NCBI GenBank assembly: GCA_016882265.1
Contig: VGVB01000001.1
Coordinates: 124,001 to 188,000, forward strand
From: Gammaproteobacteria bacterium
GTDB taxonomy: Bacteria > Pseudomonadota > Gammaproteobacteria > Steroidobacterales > Steroidobacteraceae
Length of the DNA stretch: 64,000 nucleotides
Direction of reading: 5' to 3'
Notes under the pieces: model-generated
The model's database searches: none
Told to the model about the DNA's origin: nothing
The model's input: only the letters and a program-made list of their open reading frames with translations
Part shown: positions 24,127-33,460 of the stretch, in pieces
How positions within the stretch are numbered: the first letter of the stretch is position 1
Layout: each line of letters opens with the position of its first letter
Program-made: the position numbers and the translations under genes

Positions 24127-25071
24127 TCAGTTGCAGCCGAGCGCTTCCATGACCGCGGTGCTGTCCGCGGTCAGCTTGTCGGACATCTCCTGCGACAGCG
24201 CCGGGCCGTGCGCGTGGCTGGCCTGGTGCTGGAACGCGGCCAGCATCAGGCAGGCGGACCGCAGGTCGCCGGCCGCGTAGTAGGCCTGGGCCATCTTCAT
24301 CGCCTGGGCGAGACCGCGGCCCGGGTTGCCGAGGCTCGCTGCAGCGGCCGCGAGCGGGGCGAGGCTGACGCGCCAGGTGTCAACATTGACGTAGAACAAT
24401 CCAACGAATCCCGCCCCAATGACCCAATCACCGCCAGCGTGGGCGAGGGTGTCGTTGATCAGATACAGGCTGTTGTAAGGCGGCGGGGCCAGCCGGGTCA
24501 CGAAGTCGAAGCCGGTGAACCATTGTTCCCCCGCCCAGTAGGTCGTCCGATCGAGCCATGCTTCGCTGCGGGAAAGCGTGTAGCCATCGTCGGACCAGCA
24601 ACCGTAGGCCTTCCCTGACGTCTGGCTGACCTGCCGAAAGTCGAAGTACCATCCGACGGCAGCGTAATACCCCGGTCCGGTGCTCTCATCGGGCAACGAG
24701 CAGACCGCAGTATTCCCGACCGGCCCTGGCTCGAACTGGCCCTTGACGGAGTCGGTAATGACCGTTTCCGTCCGCACCCAGTCCCCCCACGAGTTTGCCT
24801 CGTTGCCATCGTTGACGCCGTCTCCGTCGACGTCGTACTCGAACGAAGGGTTCGGTGGCGACACTGTCAGCACGTTGAAGGTGATGAAACCAGCAACCGT
24901 GTCGGCAGTAGTCTCATAATCCATGTTGATTCCGTTGCGGTCGTACCATAGTCCGTCCGCAGTGAACTCATAGGTGATCTCGTAAGCTCCCGCCACCGGC
25001 GCGACGAGCGCCGGTGGCGTGAGTGCGGCGGCCAGACGAACGGCAAGCCGCTTCGGCTCATGCGATGTCAT
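24127..25071 (-). CDS. Repeated secreted-protein gene, copy B (intact)
   Basis: This 314-residue exported protein has a signal peptide (MTSHEPKRLAVRLAAALTPP, then ALVAPVAGA) and YEITYEFTA at the mature N-terminus. A ~200-residue beta-rich, Tyr- and Trp-rich domain includes an acidic Ca-site-like DVDGDGVNDGNE. The helical C-terminal module spans WRVSLAPL, then GLAQAMKMAQAYYAAGDLRS, and ends LGCN. It has a good AAGGGGGC ribosome-binding site and ends before a hairpin. The C-terminal module and the leader are shared with copy A; the middle is not. No family is recognised, and surface exposure or sorting by the tail is inference. Confidence 0.75.
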   Translation of the reverse strand: MTSHEPKRLAVRLAAALTPPALVAPVAGAYEITYEFTADGLWYDRNGINMDYETTADTVAGFITFNVLTVSPPNPSFEYDVDGDGVNDGNEANSWGDWVRTETVITDSVKGQFEPGPVGNTAVCSLPDESTGPGYYAAVGWYFDFRQVSQTSGKAYGCWSDDGYTLSRSEAWLDRTTYWAGEQWFTGFDFVTRLAPPPYNSLYLINDTLAHAGGDWVIGAGFVGLFYVNVDTWRVSLAPLAAAAASLGNPGRGLAQAMKMAQAYYAAGDLRSACLMLAAFQHQASHAHGPALSQEMSDKLTADSTAVMEALGCN

Positions 25072-25120
25072 GTTGCCCCCTTCCGCGGCTGTCGCCGCGC
25101 TGCTTCGTTGCTGTTGTTAC

Positions 25121-25204
25121 AGCCCCGCCCGCGCGGGGATGGACGAAATCTACGCCCCCCCGGCGACTGGCAAGTCGGGTTTCGAGGCCCGGGATTATGT
25201 TGAA
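25121..25204 (-). promoter_or_regulatory. Conserved upstream leader block of copy B
   Basis: This block is nearly identical to 22472-22553 and contains the same GACT/AGTC hairpin and GTAGATTTCGTCC segment. It lies about 50 bases before the start codon, so it could be in the 5' leader of the mRNA. Confidence 0.55.
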
Positions 25205-25347
25205 ACGAACGCGACTGCGATGCGGCTGGTCGGATCAGGGCATGGTCGAATAATCATTCGACCATGCTCTCCAGCGAGCTGGCGGCCAGCCTCTGGCGAT
25301 TGCCGCCCGCTGGAATCCCGGCCGGACAGCAATATTGAGTACGGCTC

Positions 25348-27749
25348 TCAGTCTGCCCGGCCGCCTCGGGTCTGCTGCAGCAACCGCCACAGCCGCTGCG
25401 GCGTCGCCGGCGTCTCGGTGAGCAGCAGGCCGAGCGGCGCCAGCGCGTCGTTGATCGCGCACAACACCGCGGCCGGCGTCGTGTGCAGCGCGCCCTCGCC
25501 GCAGCCCTTGGCGCCGAGCGGGGTGGCCGGCGACGGAGTCACGACGAAGTCGCGCTCCGTCCGCGGCACTTCGTGGATCGTCGGCATCAGGTAGTCGACC
25601 AGGGTCGTGACCAGCGGGTTGGCCTGCGCGTCGTACACATATTCTTCGTACAGCGCGGCGCCGACGCCCTGCGCGATCGCACCCTGAATCTGGCCGTCGA
25701 CCATCGCCGGGTTGAGGCGCGTGCCGCAGTCGTCGACGACGACGTACTTCAGGATGGCGGTGCGGCCGGTGTCGCGGTCGATCTCGACCATGACGACGTG
25801 CGTGGCATTCGCCGCGGTCAGGTAACTGCGGCAGCGGCCCTCGTCGTCCGGCGCATTGCGGTTCGGTGCGGTCCACACGCAGGTGGCCTGCGGGTTCGGC
25901 TCCATGCCGGGCGGCAGCAGGTCGCTGCGGCCGAGCATGAGGCCGGCAACCTCGGCGAGACTCATGCCGGACTCGGGCTGCGCCTTCATACGAAAGCGCC
26001 CGTCCAGCAGCTCGATTTCCTCGACCGGCACGCCGAACAGGTGTGCGGTCACGCGCCGGAAGTCCGTCTCGAGCTTGCGGCAGGCGCCCAGTACCGCGCT
26101 CGACACGGCGACGCCGAGCCGGCTGCCGCCCTGGCCGAAGTGCGGTAGTGCGATGTCGGTCGGTGCGGTGGTCACCCGGACCGCGCCGAGCTCGAGGCCG
26201 AAGTAGTCGGCGACGACCTGCGCCGCGATCGTGTACTGGCCCTGACCCTGCAGGTTGAAGCCGACGACCACCGTGATGTTGCCGAGGATGTCCACCGCGA
26301 CGCGCACGCCCTCGGGCACGCCGACGCCCTGCACGCCGACCGTCGCGTAGCCGTTCCAGTCGAATACGCCGGGCTCGACCGTGCTGACGACGCTGATGCC
26401 GACCAGCCGGCCCGCGGTGCGTGCTGCGGCCTGCTCGCGCCGCAGCGCCGGGTAATCGGCGAGCGCGAGCGCCTTGTCGAGCACTGCCGCGTAATCACCG
26501 CTGTCGTATTCATTGCCGCTCGGAATCGTGTACGGGAACTGCTCCGTGCCGATGTAGTTGCGGCGGCGCAGTTCGGCCGGATCCACCGCGAGCCGGCGCG
26601 CGGCGAGATCGACCAGCGACTCGAGCACGAGGAAATGCGGCGGCGGGCCGTAGCCGCGGTACGGAGCGGTCGGCGCGCGATTGGTGACGACGAGCGTCGT
26701 GTCATAGCGCGCGGCCGCGATACGGTAATTGCCGGTGAACGCGGCCAGCGGCTTGGCCACCGAGATTGTGCCGTAGCCCTCGGTGGTCGCGCCCTGGTCA
26801 TCGAGCAGCTTCACGCTGAGGCCGGTCATCGTACCGTCCGCCGTCAGCGCGAGTGCGGCCTCGTAGTGGCGGTCCCAGGACTGGCCGAAGCCGGACAGCA
26901 GGTATTCCATCCGGTCCTCGATGTACTTGACCGGGCGGCCGCCGCTCTGGCGCGACAGCAGCGCGGCGATGTCGGTCGCACGCGCGCCGCCCTTGCCGCC
27001 GAACGCGCCGCCCATCGGCTGGCTGACCATGCGCACCTTGTTGGCGGGCAAACCGAGCGAGATCGAGCGCGCCAGCGCCCAGAACGACGGCACCTGGTAG
27101 CTGCCGTGGCAGGTCAGGCTGTTGTCGGCCAGGTCCCACTGGCAGATGCAGCCGAAGGTCTCGGTCGGGTTCGCGCCGACCCGGTTCCAGCGGAACGATC
27201 CGCTGACCACGTGCGCGGCTTCGGCGAACACCCGGTCGACGTCGCCCCAGTTGTAGACGCGCGTCTGGATCACGTTGCTGTCGTGCTGCTCGAACAGCAG
27301 CGGCGCGTCCGGCGCGAGCGCGGCAGCCGCGGTTGCGACCGGCGGCAGCGGTTCGTACTCGACCTCGATCAGTTCGAGCGCATCCTCGGCCAGCGCACGG
27401 CTCTCGGCGGCGACCGCGGCGACCGGTTCGCCGACGAAGCGTACCCTGTCGGTGGCGAGGCAGTGCGTGCCCCAGCCGGCGGGCGCGGTCAGCGCCGGGC
27501 GGGCGAGGCGCTGCACGTCCGCGGGCGTCAGCACCGCGACCACGCCGTCGAGCGCGAGCGCGGCGCGCGCCTCGACGCGGACGATGCGCGCGTGCGGGTG
27601 CGGGCTGCGGAGGATCGCACAGTGCAGCATGCCGGGCAGCGCGAGGTTGTCGATGAACGCGGTGCTGCCGGCGACGAGGGCCGGATCCTCGATGCGGTTG
27701 ACTGCGCGGCCGACGTAACGCAGCCGGCTGGCTGGCAGGCCGTGCGGCG

Positions 27750-27753
<4 letters not shown>
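25348..27753 (-). CDS. Molybdenum hydroxylase large subunit (xanthine dehydrogenase/CO dehydrogenase family)
   Basis: This 801-residue molybdopterin-binding subunit starts MTPHGLPASRLRYVGRAVNR and has the VRFVGEPVAAVAAESRALAEDALELI domain. SQPMGGAFGGKGG carries the Mo-cofactor Gln/Gly loop, and APYRGYGPPPHFL is of the xanthine-dehydrogenase type rather than the AYRCSFR of form I CO dehydrogenase. GFNLQGQGQ binds the cofactor, and the catalytic Glu is in GAKGCGEG near the end. The subunit hydroxylates an aromatic or alicyclic substrate with water. The ATGA overlap with the small subunit fixes the start. Confidence 0.85.
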
Positions 27754-28238
<485 letters not shown>

Positions 28239-29114
28239 TCAGGCCGCGCGTGTCGCGGCCTCCTCCAGGCAGCGGCGCGTGAACACCTTGACGAGCTGGC
28301 GGCGGTAGTCGGCCGAGGCGTGGATGCAGCTCATCGGCTCGTCGACAGACTCGGCGGCGACGGCGGCGGCGCGGGCGAACTGCTCGGCCGTCGCGGGCTG
28401 TCCCTGCAAGGCCCGCTCGGCGGCCGGCAGGCGCACGGCGGTCGGGTTGACGCCGAAGGCGGCGATGCGCACCTCCGCACACCGGTCGCGTTCGCAGCGC
28501 AGGGTCGTGGCGATGCCGGCGAGGGCGAGATCGCCGTGGCGCCGCGCGAATTCCTGGATCGCCCAGCCGGTGCCGGGCGGCAGTGCCGGCAGCCGCACCT
28601 CGGTCAGCACCTCGGCCGGTTCGAGACGGGTCGTCATGAAACTGACGAAGAACTGCGCGGCCGGAATCCGGCGCTCACCGGCCGGGCCGCAGGCGCGAAA
28701 CTCGAGGTCCTGTACCAGCGCCACCGCCGGGTATTCGCTCGCCGGGTCGGCGTGCGCGAACGAGCCGCCGACCGAGCCGCGGTTGCGGATCTGGCGGTGA
28801 CCGACGAGGCGCGTCGCCGCATGGAACAGGGGCTGGCGGCTCCGGATCAGCGCCGATTCCTCGGCCGCGCTCTTGGTCGCCATCGCGCCGATGACGATCG
28901 CATCGCCGTCCGCCCGGATGTCGGTGAGTCCCGCGACCTTGCCGAGGTCGACGAGCACCTGTGGCCGGGCGACGCGCATCGCCAGCATCGGCATCAGACT
29001 CTGGCCGCCGGCCAGAATCCGCGCCTCGACCCCCTCGCGCTCGAAGCGCTCGAGCAGCGCGACGGCCGCCTCGAGCGTCCGCGGTGCGTGGTAGTCGAAT
29101 GGGGCCGGTTTCAC
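28239..29114 (-). CDS. Molybdenum hydroxylase FAD subunit
   Basis: This 291-residue protein of the CO dehydrogenase flavoprotein family has ARILAGGQSLMPMLAMRVAR (FAD pyrophosphate loop) near residue 36. IGAMATKSAAE and IRNRGSVGGSFAHADPASEYP form the second FAD motif. The C-terminal domain is complete. It is first in the operon, with the ATG at 29114. It is divergent from the 25-kb catabolic cluster across 184 bases that must carry promoters for both, so the hydroxylase may serve the same pathway. Confidence 0.9.
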   Translation of the reverse strand: MKPAPFDYHAPRTLEAAVALLERFEREGVEARILAGGQSLMPMLAMRVARPQVLVDLGKVAGLTDIRADGDAIVIGAMATKSAAEESALIRSRQPLFHAATRLVGHRQIRNRGSVGGSFAHADPASEYPAVALVQDLEFRACGPAGERRIPAAQFFVSFMTTRLEPAEVLTEVRLPALPPGTGWAIQEFARRHGDLALAGIATTLRCERDRCAEVRIAAFGVNPTAVRLPAAERALQGQPATAEQFARAAAVAAESVDEPMSCIHASADYRRQLVKVFTRRCLEEAATRAA

Positions 29115-29298
29115 ACGCGTATCCCTGGGCTGTCTGCGGCGGGCCGCAGGGCGATACTCACACCGGTCCGCGCGCCGGTCAATCGCCGACGCAACAATAG
29201 CTTGCGGCGCCCGGGCAGCATCGTCCGAATGGGGGTGTCAGCACCGGCGGGGGAGGACTAGATTGCCCGGCGCAAGCCACCGTCCTGGAACGACCGGC

Positions 29299-30396
29299 AT
29301 GAGCGGACCCCTGCACACGGCGCTGTGCGACAAGCTCGGGATCGAGTACCCGGTCGTCGCCTTCACGCACTGCAAGGACGTCGCGGTGGCCGTGATCACG
29401 AGCGGTGGCTTCGCCGTGCTCGGCGAGGCGATGCACGCGCCCGAGCGCATCGCCGCGGACATCCGCTGGATCCGCGAACGCGTCGGCGGCAAGCCGTTCG
29501 GCATCGACCTCGTGCTGCCGTCCTCGGTGCCCGAGGAGCGCACCGTCGCGCAACTGCTGGCCGAAATCCCGGCGGGCCACTGGGACTTCGAGCGGATGAT
29601 CCGGCACAAGTACGACGTGCCGGACCCGAAGGAAGCACCGAACCTGCACATCTGGGGCGGACTCGACCAGAAGCGCGCGCTGGCACAGGTCGAGGTCGTG
29701 TTCGACGAGCGCGTGCCGGTGTTCGCTTCCGGCCTCGGCTCACCGGCGTTCCTGCTCGAGCGCGCGCACCAGCTCGACATCCAGGTCTGGGGGCTGGTCG
29801 GCAAGCCGCGCCAGGCGGAGAAGCAGATCGCCGCCGGCACCGACGTGATCATCGCGCAGGGCTACGATGCCGCGGGCCACACCGGCAACATCGGCACGTT
29901 CTCGATCGTGCCGCAGGTCGTCGATATCGCGCGCGGGACGGGTGTGCCGGTAGTTGCAGCCGGCGGCGTGACCACCGGCCGGCATCTGGCCGCGGCGCTC
30001 GCGCTCGGCGCGGACGGCGTATGGACCGGCTCGCTGTGGCTCGCCTCGCGGGAATCCGACGTTAACCTGCCGCTCAAGGAGCGGCTACTCGAGGCCGAGA
30101 CCGAAGACACGGTCTATTCCGACTGCATCTCCGGTTACACGATGCGCACGACGCGCTGCCCGTGGCACGACGAGTGGCTCGGTCCGGATGCGCCGGAGGT
30201 GTTGAAGCCGCCGCTGCAGATGCTGCTGTCGGCCAACTACATTCAGGGATCGCTCGATTATCAGTGCAAGGACCTGATGACGGAGGCCGCCGGGCAGGGC
30301 ATCCACTACGTGACGGAGATGAAGCCGGCACGGCAGATTCTTTCCGACCTCGTCGACGAGGCTCTCGATGTCTTCGAACGCTTCGCCAGCGCCTGA
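29299..30396 (+). CDS. FMN-dependent nitronate monooxygenase / enoyl reductase-like protein
   Basis: This 365-residue TIM-barrel flavoprotein has the FMN motifs IIAQGYDAAGHTGNIGTFSI and VVAAGGVTTGRHLAAALALG, then ADGVWTGSLWLA. The family includes 2-nitropropane dioxygenase and FabK-type enoyl reductases. The former oxidises alkyl nitronates, the latter reduce enoyl thioesters; in an acyl-CoA cluster the reductase activity is the more natural guess. The ATG at 29299 starts at the conserved MSGPLHTALCDKLGIEYPVV. It is the first gene of the plus-strand cluster. Confidence 0.75.
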   Translation: MSGPLHTALCDKLGIEYPVVAFTHCKDVAVAVITSGGFAVLGEAMHAPERIAADIRWIRERVGGKPFGIDLVLPSSVPEERTVAQLLAEIPAGHWDFERMIRHKYDVPDPKEAPNLHIWGGLDQKRALAQVEVVFDERVPVFASGLGSPAFLLERAHQLDIQVWGLVGKPRQAEKQIAAGTDVIIAQGYDAAGHTGNIGTFSIVPQVVDIARGTGVPVVAAGGVTTGRHLAAALALGADGVWTGSLWLASRESDVNLPLKERLLEAETEDTVYSDCISGYTMRTTRCPWHDEWLGPDAPEVLKPPLQMLLSANYIQGSLDYQCKDLMTEAAGQGIHYVTEMKPARQILSDLVDEALDVFERFASA

Positions 30397-30661
30397 CGGA
30401 GCGCCACCGTACCGGGTCGGCTTCGACGCGCGGCTGCAGGGCCGGCGCGCCGAGTGCGACGGCGGGCAGGCGATCGAGGGCACGCATTTCGCCGGCCGTC
30501 AGGACTTTGCCGGCACGCTGACCGGCGAGTTCCGCGAGTTCGGCCCGTACCCGTGGCGCTGGTATCTGCTGACGGCGCTGACCCGTAAGCCGCAGGGCTT
30601 TGCATACGCGGCGGTCTGGTGCGACTCCGGCAGCCTGTTCATCGAGGGCGAGGCGCGGTGA
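30368..30661 (+). CDS. Small protein of unknown function
   Basis: This 97-residue protein overlaps the end of the preceding gene by 29 bases, and its TGA overlaps the next ATG (TGATG). It is therefore translated within the operon. It is rich in aromatics near the C-terminus (YPWRWYLLTALTRKPQGFAY) and has two Cys. There is no signal peptide or membrane segment. It sits just before the electron-transfer flavoprotein genes. I do not recognise it. Confidence 0.55.
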   Translation: MSSNASPAPDGAPPYRVGFDARLQGRRAECDGGQAIEGTHFAGRQDFAGTLTGEFREFGPYPWRWYLLTALTRKPQGFAYAAVWCDSGSLFIEGEAR

Positions 30662-31458
30662 TGCGGATCGTCGTCTGCGTCAAGGAAGTGCTCGATCCCA
30701 GCGCGGTCAACAACTACGCGCTGGCCGGGCGCCTGCACATCGCCGCCGACGGACGGACGCTGGATGTCGCCGCGGTGCCGCGCCTGATCAACGGCTACGA
30801 CGAGCAGGCCATGGAGGCGGCGCTGCGGATCCGCGACGCCGGCGTCACCTGCACGATCGTCGCGGTCTCGATCGGCCGCGATCCGCTCGCGGTGTTGCGC
30901 CAGTGCGCCGCGCTCGGCGCCGACGAGATTGTCGCGATCGATCCGGGTGATCTGGAACTCGATTGCGCCGGGGTGGCCCGCCTGCTCGCGGCCTCGATCC
31001 GCGGCGGCGGCGGCGCCGACCTCGTGCTCTGCGGCCGGCAGGCCTCCGATGACGACCAGGGCGTGGTGCCGCCGCTGCTCGGCGAGCTGCTGGACCTGCC
31101 GGTCGTAACGGTTGCGCGCGCCGTGGAGGTCAACGGCCCGGCGCTGCGGGTCACGCGGGTCACGCCCGATGGCGACGAGATCGTCGAGGGCGCACTGCCG
31201 GCGGTCGTGACGATCAGCAATGAGCTCGGCACGCCGCGCTTCCCGAATGCGCGGGCCAAGATGGCCGCGCGCAAGGCAGTGCCGATCAGTCGGGCCCCCG
31301 CAACACTCGGCCTCGGCACTGACGAGCTGCGGCCGGTCGTCGTGCCGTTGCGGCAGGTGATCCCGGCCGTCAGCGGCCATTGTGAGTTCCTGCAGGGATC
31401 CGCGCCGGATGTGGCGCGGGAGCTGGTCCGGCGGCTGCGTGCCGACGGGACGATCTGA
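30661..31458 (+). CDS. etfB: Electron transfer flavoprotein beta subunit
   Basis: This 265-residue protein starts MRIVVCVKEVLDPSAVNNYA. It carries the ETF-beta signature LCGRQASDDDQGVVPPLLGELLDLP and PDGDEIVEGALPAVVTISNELGTPRFPNARAKMAA. With the alpha subunit it accepts electrons from acyl-CoA dehydrogenases and passes them to a membrane oxidoreductase. The ATG is coupled to the preceding small gene. Unusually, a CoxG-like gene lies between it and etfA. Confidence 0.9.
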   Translation: MRIVVCVKEVLDPSAVNNYALAGRLHIAADGRTLDVAAVPRLINGYDEQAMEAALRIRDAGVTCTIVAVSIGRDPLAVLRQCAALGADEIVAIDPGDLELDCAGVARLLAASIRGGGGADLVLCGRQASDDDQGVVPPLLGELLDLPVVTVARAVEVNGPALRVTRVTPDGDEIVEGALPAVVTISNELGTPRFPNARAKMAARKAVPISRAPATLGLGTDELRPVVVPLRQVIPAVSGHCEFLQGSAPDVARELVRRLRADGTI

Positions 31459-31468
31459 GGCCGGGCCC

Positions 31469-32059
31469 GTGGAAATCCGGCAGAACTTTCAGGTCGCGGC
31501 GCCGCCGGATGCGGTCCGGGCCTTCATGCTGAACCCGGAGAACGTCGTCGCCTGCATGCCCGGCGCGACGCTGACTGAGATCGTCGACGCGACGCGCTTC
31601 CGCGGCACGGTCAAGGTCCGGGTCGGCGCGGTCACCGCCCAGTACCAGGGCACGATCACCTATCTGGAATCGAATCAAACGTCCGGCACCTTCCGGATGC
31701 TGGCGGAGGGGAATGAGCGTGGGGGTGGCACCGTGCGCGGCACGATCGTCACGAAGATCGCGCCGGCGGCCGGCGGCGCTGCCACGGATATCGACTGTCA
31801 GGCCAGCGTCGACCTGACCGGGCGGATCGTGCAGGTCGGCCGCGGCATGATCGAGGGCGTGGCGGCACAGATCATCAGGATGTACGTGGACAATGTGCGC
31901 GGCATGCTCGAGACGCCGGCGGTTGCGCCGCCAGGCGCGGCGGCCGGGGCAGCCCCCGCCCCGCCGCCGCGGCAGGAATCGATCAACATCATCGTCGTGA
32001 TCCTGCGCGCGTTCGGCGCGTGGCTGCGGCAGTTATTCCGGCGCGAGGGTGGCGCGTGA
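31469..32059 (+). CDS. CoxG-like SRPBCC-fold protein with C-terminal membrane segment
   Basis: This 196-residue protein starts at a GTG (31469, MEIRQNF...). It carries the CoxG pattern FMLNPENVVACMPGATLTEI, GTVKVRVGAVTAQYQGTITY and ASVDLTGRIVQVGRGMIEGVAAQII. A Pro/Ala linker (~150-168) leads to the hydrophobic tail INIIVVILRAFGAWLRQLF. In Oligotropha CoxG recruits CO dehydrogenase to the membrane. Here it may anchor the molybdenum hydroxylase or the ETF pair. Its position between etfB and etfA argues for a link to electron transfer. Confidence 0.75.
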   Translation: MEIRQNFQVAAPPDAVRAFMLNPENVVACMPGATLTEIVDATRFRGTVKVRVGAVTAQYQGTITYLESNQTSGTFRMLAEGNERGGGTVRGTIVTKIAPAAGGAATDIDCQASVDLTGRIVQVGRGMIEGVAAQIIRMYVDNVRGMLETPAVAPPGAAAGAAPAPPPRQESINIIVVILRAFGAWLRQLFRREGGA

Positions 32060-33012
32060 GCGTGGTCCTGGTCAGTTGCGGCGCAGGCATCGACAGCGGC
32101 ACCGAGGAAGCGCTGACGGCGGCCCGCGCGCTGGCCGCTGCCGCCGGCCTGCCGCTCGCGTGGGCGATCGTGGGTGTCCCGGAGGACGCCGCGGCTGCGC
32201 TGGCCGCGTGTCACGGTGTCGCGCGCCTCGACGTGCTCGCCGATACGCGCCTGGCCGATGCCGGTCCGGACCTGTTGGTGGCAGCGCTGGCCGGCTACTG
32301 CAGGCAGCGCCAGCCCGGCGTCGTCCTGTTCAACCAGACCGCGGTGACGCGCCTCGTCGCACCGCGCCTTGCCGGCCGGCTCGGCGCCGCGGTCGTGACC
32401 AATGCCTTCGCGCTGCGGTTCGCGGACGGCGCCCTCGAGGTCACCGCAACGGCCTTTGGCGGCGACACGCACGTGATCTACCGGCTGACGACCGCGACGC
32501 GGGTCGTCTGCCTGACGACGACGACACTGACGGCCGAACCGGCGGCGAGTGCCGGCCCGGTCGTGCGCGAAACCGTTGCGGTCGATCTCGACGGCGTCGT
32601 GGAGCGCTTCCGCGTGACCTCGGCACCACGCACCGAGGGCCCGCGGCTCGAGGACGCCGAGATCATCGTCAGCGGCGGGCGCGGCTTCGGCAGTGCCGCG
32701 AACTACGAACTGGTCCGCCAGCTCGCCGGCGCGCTCGGCGGCCTGTGGGGCGGATCACGCGCGATCGTCGACGACGGCTGGATCGACTCGTCGCGGCAGG
32801 TCGGGCTGACCGGCAAGATCACGCGACCGCGGCTGTACATTGCCGCCGGCATTTCCGGCGCCAGCCAGCACATGGCCGGCTGCGCCGCCGCGCGCACGAT
32901 CGTCGCGATCAATAAGGATCAGGACGCGGCGATCTTCCGTTATGCGCGCTACGGCATCGTCGGCGACTGCCTCGAGGTGATGCCGGAGCTGATCAAGGCA
33001 GCGCGAAGCTGA
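32056..33012 (+). CDS. etfA: Electron transfer flavoprotein alpha subunit
   Basis: This 318-residue protein starts at a GTG overlapping the CoxG-like stop (GTGA). The FAD domain is complete: SGGRGFGSAANYELV (residues 206-220), SRAIVDDGWIDSSRQVGLTG, YIAAGISGASQHMAG and TIVAINKDQDAAIFRYARYG. It should form a dimer with the etfB product and hand electrons to the EtfD-like protein at 34706. Confidence 0.9.
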   Translation: MSVVLVSCGAGIDSGTEEALTAARALAAAAGLPLAWAIVGVPEDAAAALAACHGVARLDVLADTRLADAGPDLLVAALAGYCRQRQPGVVLFNQTAVTRLVAPRLAGRLGAAVVTNAFALRFADGALEVTATAFGGDTHVIYRLTTATRVVCLTTTTLTAEPAASAGPVVRETVAVDLDGVVERFRVTSAPRTEGPRLEDAEIIVSGGRGFGSAANYELVRQLAGALGGLWGGSRAIVDDGWIDSSRQVGLTGKITRPRLYIAAGISGASQHMAGCAAARTIVAINKDQDAAIFRYARYGIVGDCLEVMPELIKAARS

Positions 33013-33025
33013 GGGAGCATTGAGC

Positions 33026-33442
33026 ATGAGCGAATCCGTCGCCCCGGCCGTGGCGGGCCTGTTTGTCGCCGATGAGCACGGCGTGCGCGTGCTGGGCGCG
33101 AAGTGCGAGGCCTGCGGCACGCCGTACTTTCCCAGCGTGCCGGTCTGTCACAACCCGGCCTGCCCGGGCTCACGGATGCAGCCCTGCGGTTTCGGCGGCC
33201 GCGGTGTCGTGTGGAGCTACTCGATCGCGAACTTCGCGCCGCCGCCGCCGCACAAGTACGACCAGCCGTTCCGGCCCTACGCGATCGCGGTCGTGGATCT
33301 CGCCAGCGGCCTGCGTCTGGTCGGCCAGATGGTGGACCCGCCCGAAGCGGTCACCGTTGGCGCGGCGGTCGAGCTGGTCATCGACACGCTGTACCACGAG
33401 CAGGGCAAGGCTTTCACCACCTGGAAATTCAAGCTCGTCTGA
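33026..33442 (+). CDS. DUF35 OB-fold protein (thiolase/aldolase partner)
   Basis: This 138-residue protein has a rubredoxin-like zinc ribbon (C27, C30, C41, C46) followed by an OB fold (GVVWSYSIANFAPPPPHKYD and PYAIAVVDLASGLRLVGQMV). DUF35 proteins bind acyl-CoA and form complexes with thiolase-like or hydratase proteins, as in steroid side-chain degradation. The ATG at 33026 sits 7 bases after GAGGGAG; a TTG two codons upstream is less likely. It pairs with the thiolase-like gene 18 bases downstream. Confidence 0.85.
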   Translation: MSESVAPAVAGLFVADEHGVRVLGAKCEACGTPYFPSVPVCHNPACPGSRMQPCGFGGRGVVWSYSIANFAPPPPHKYDQPFRPYAIAVVDLASGLRLVGQMVDPPEAVTVGAAVELVIDTLYHEQGKAFTTWKFKLV

Positions 33443-33460
33443 GCGGCAGGGAGCAGCGCC

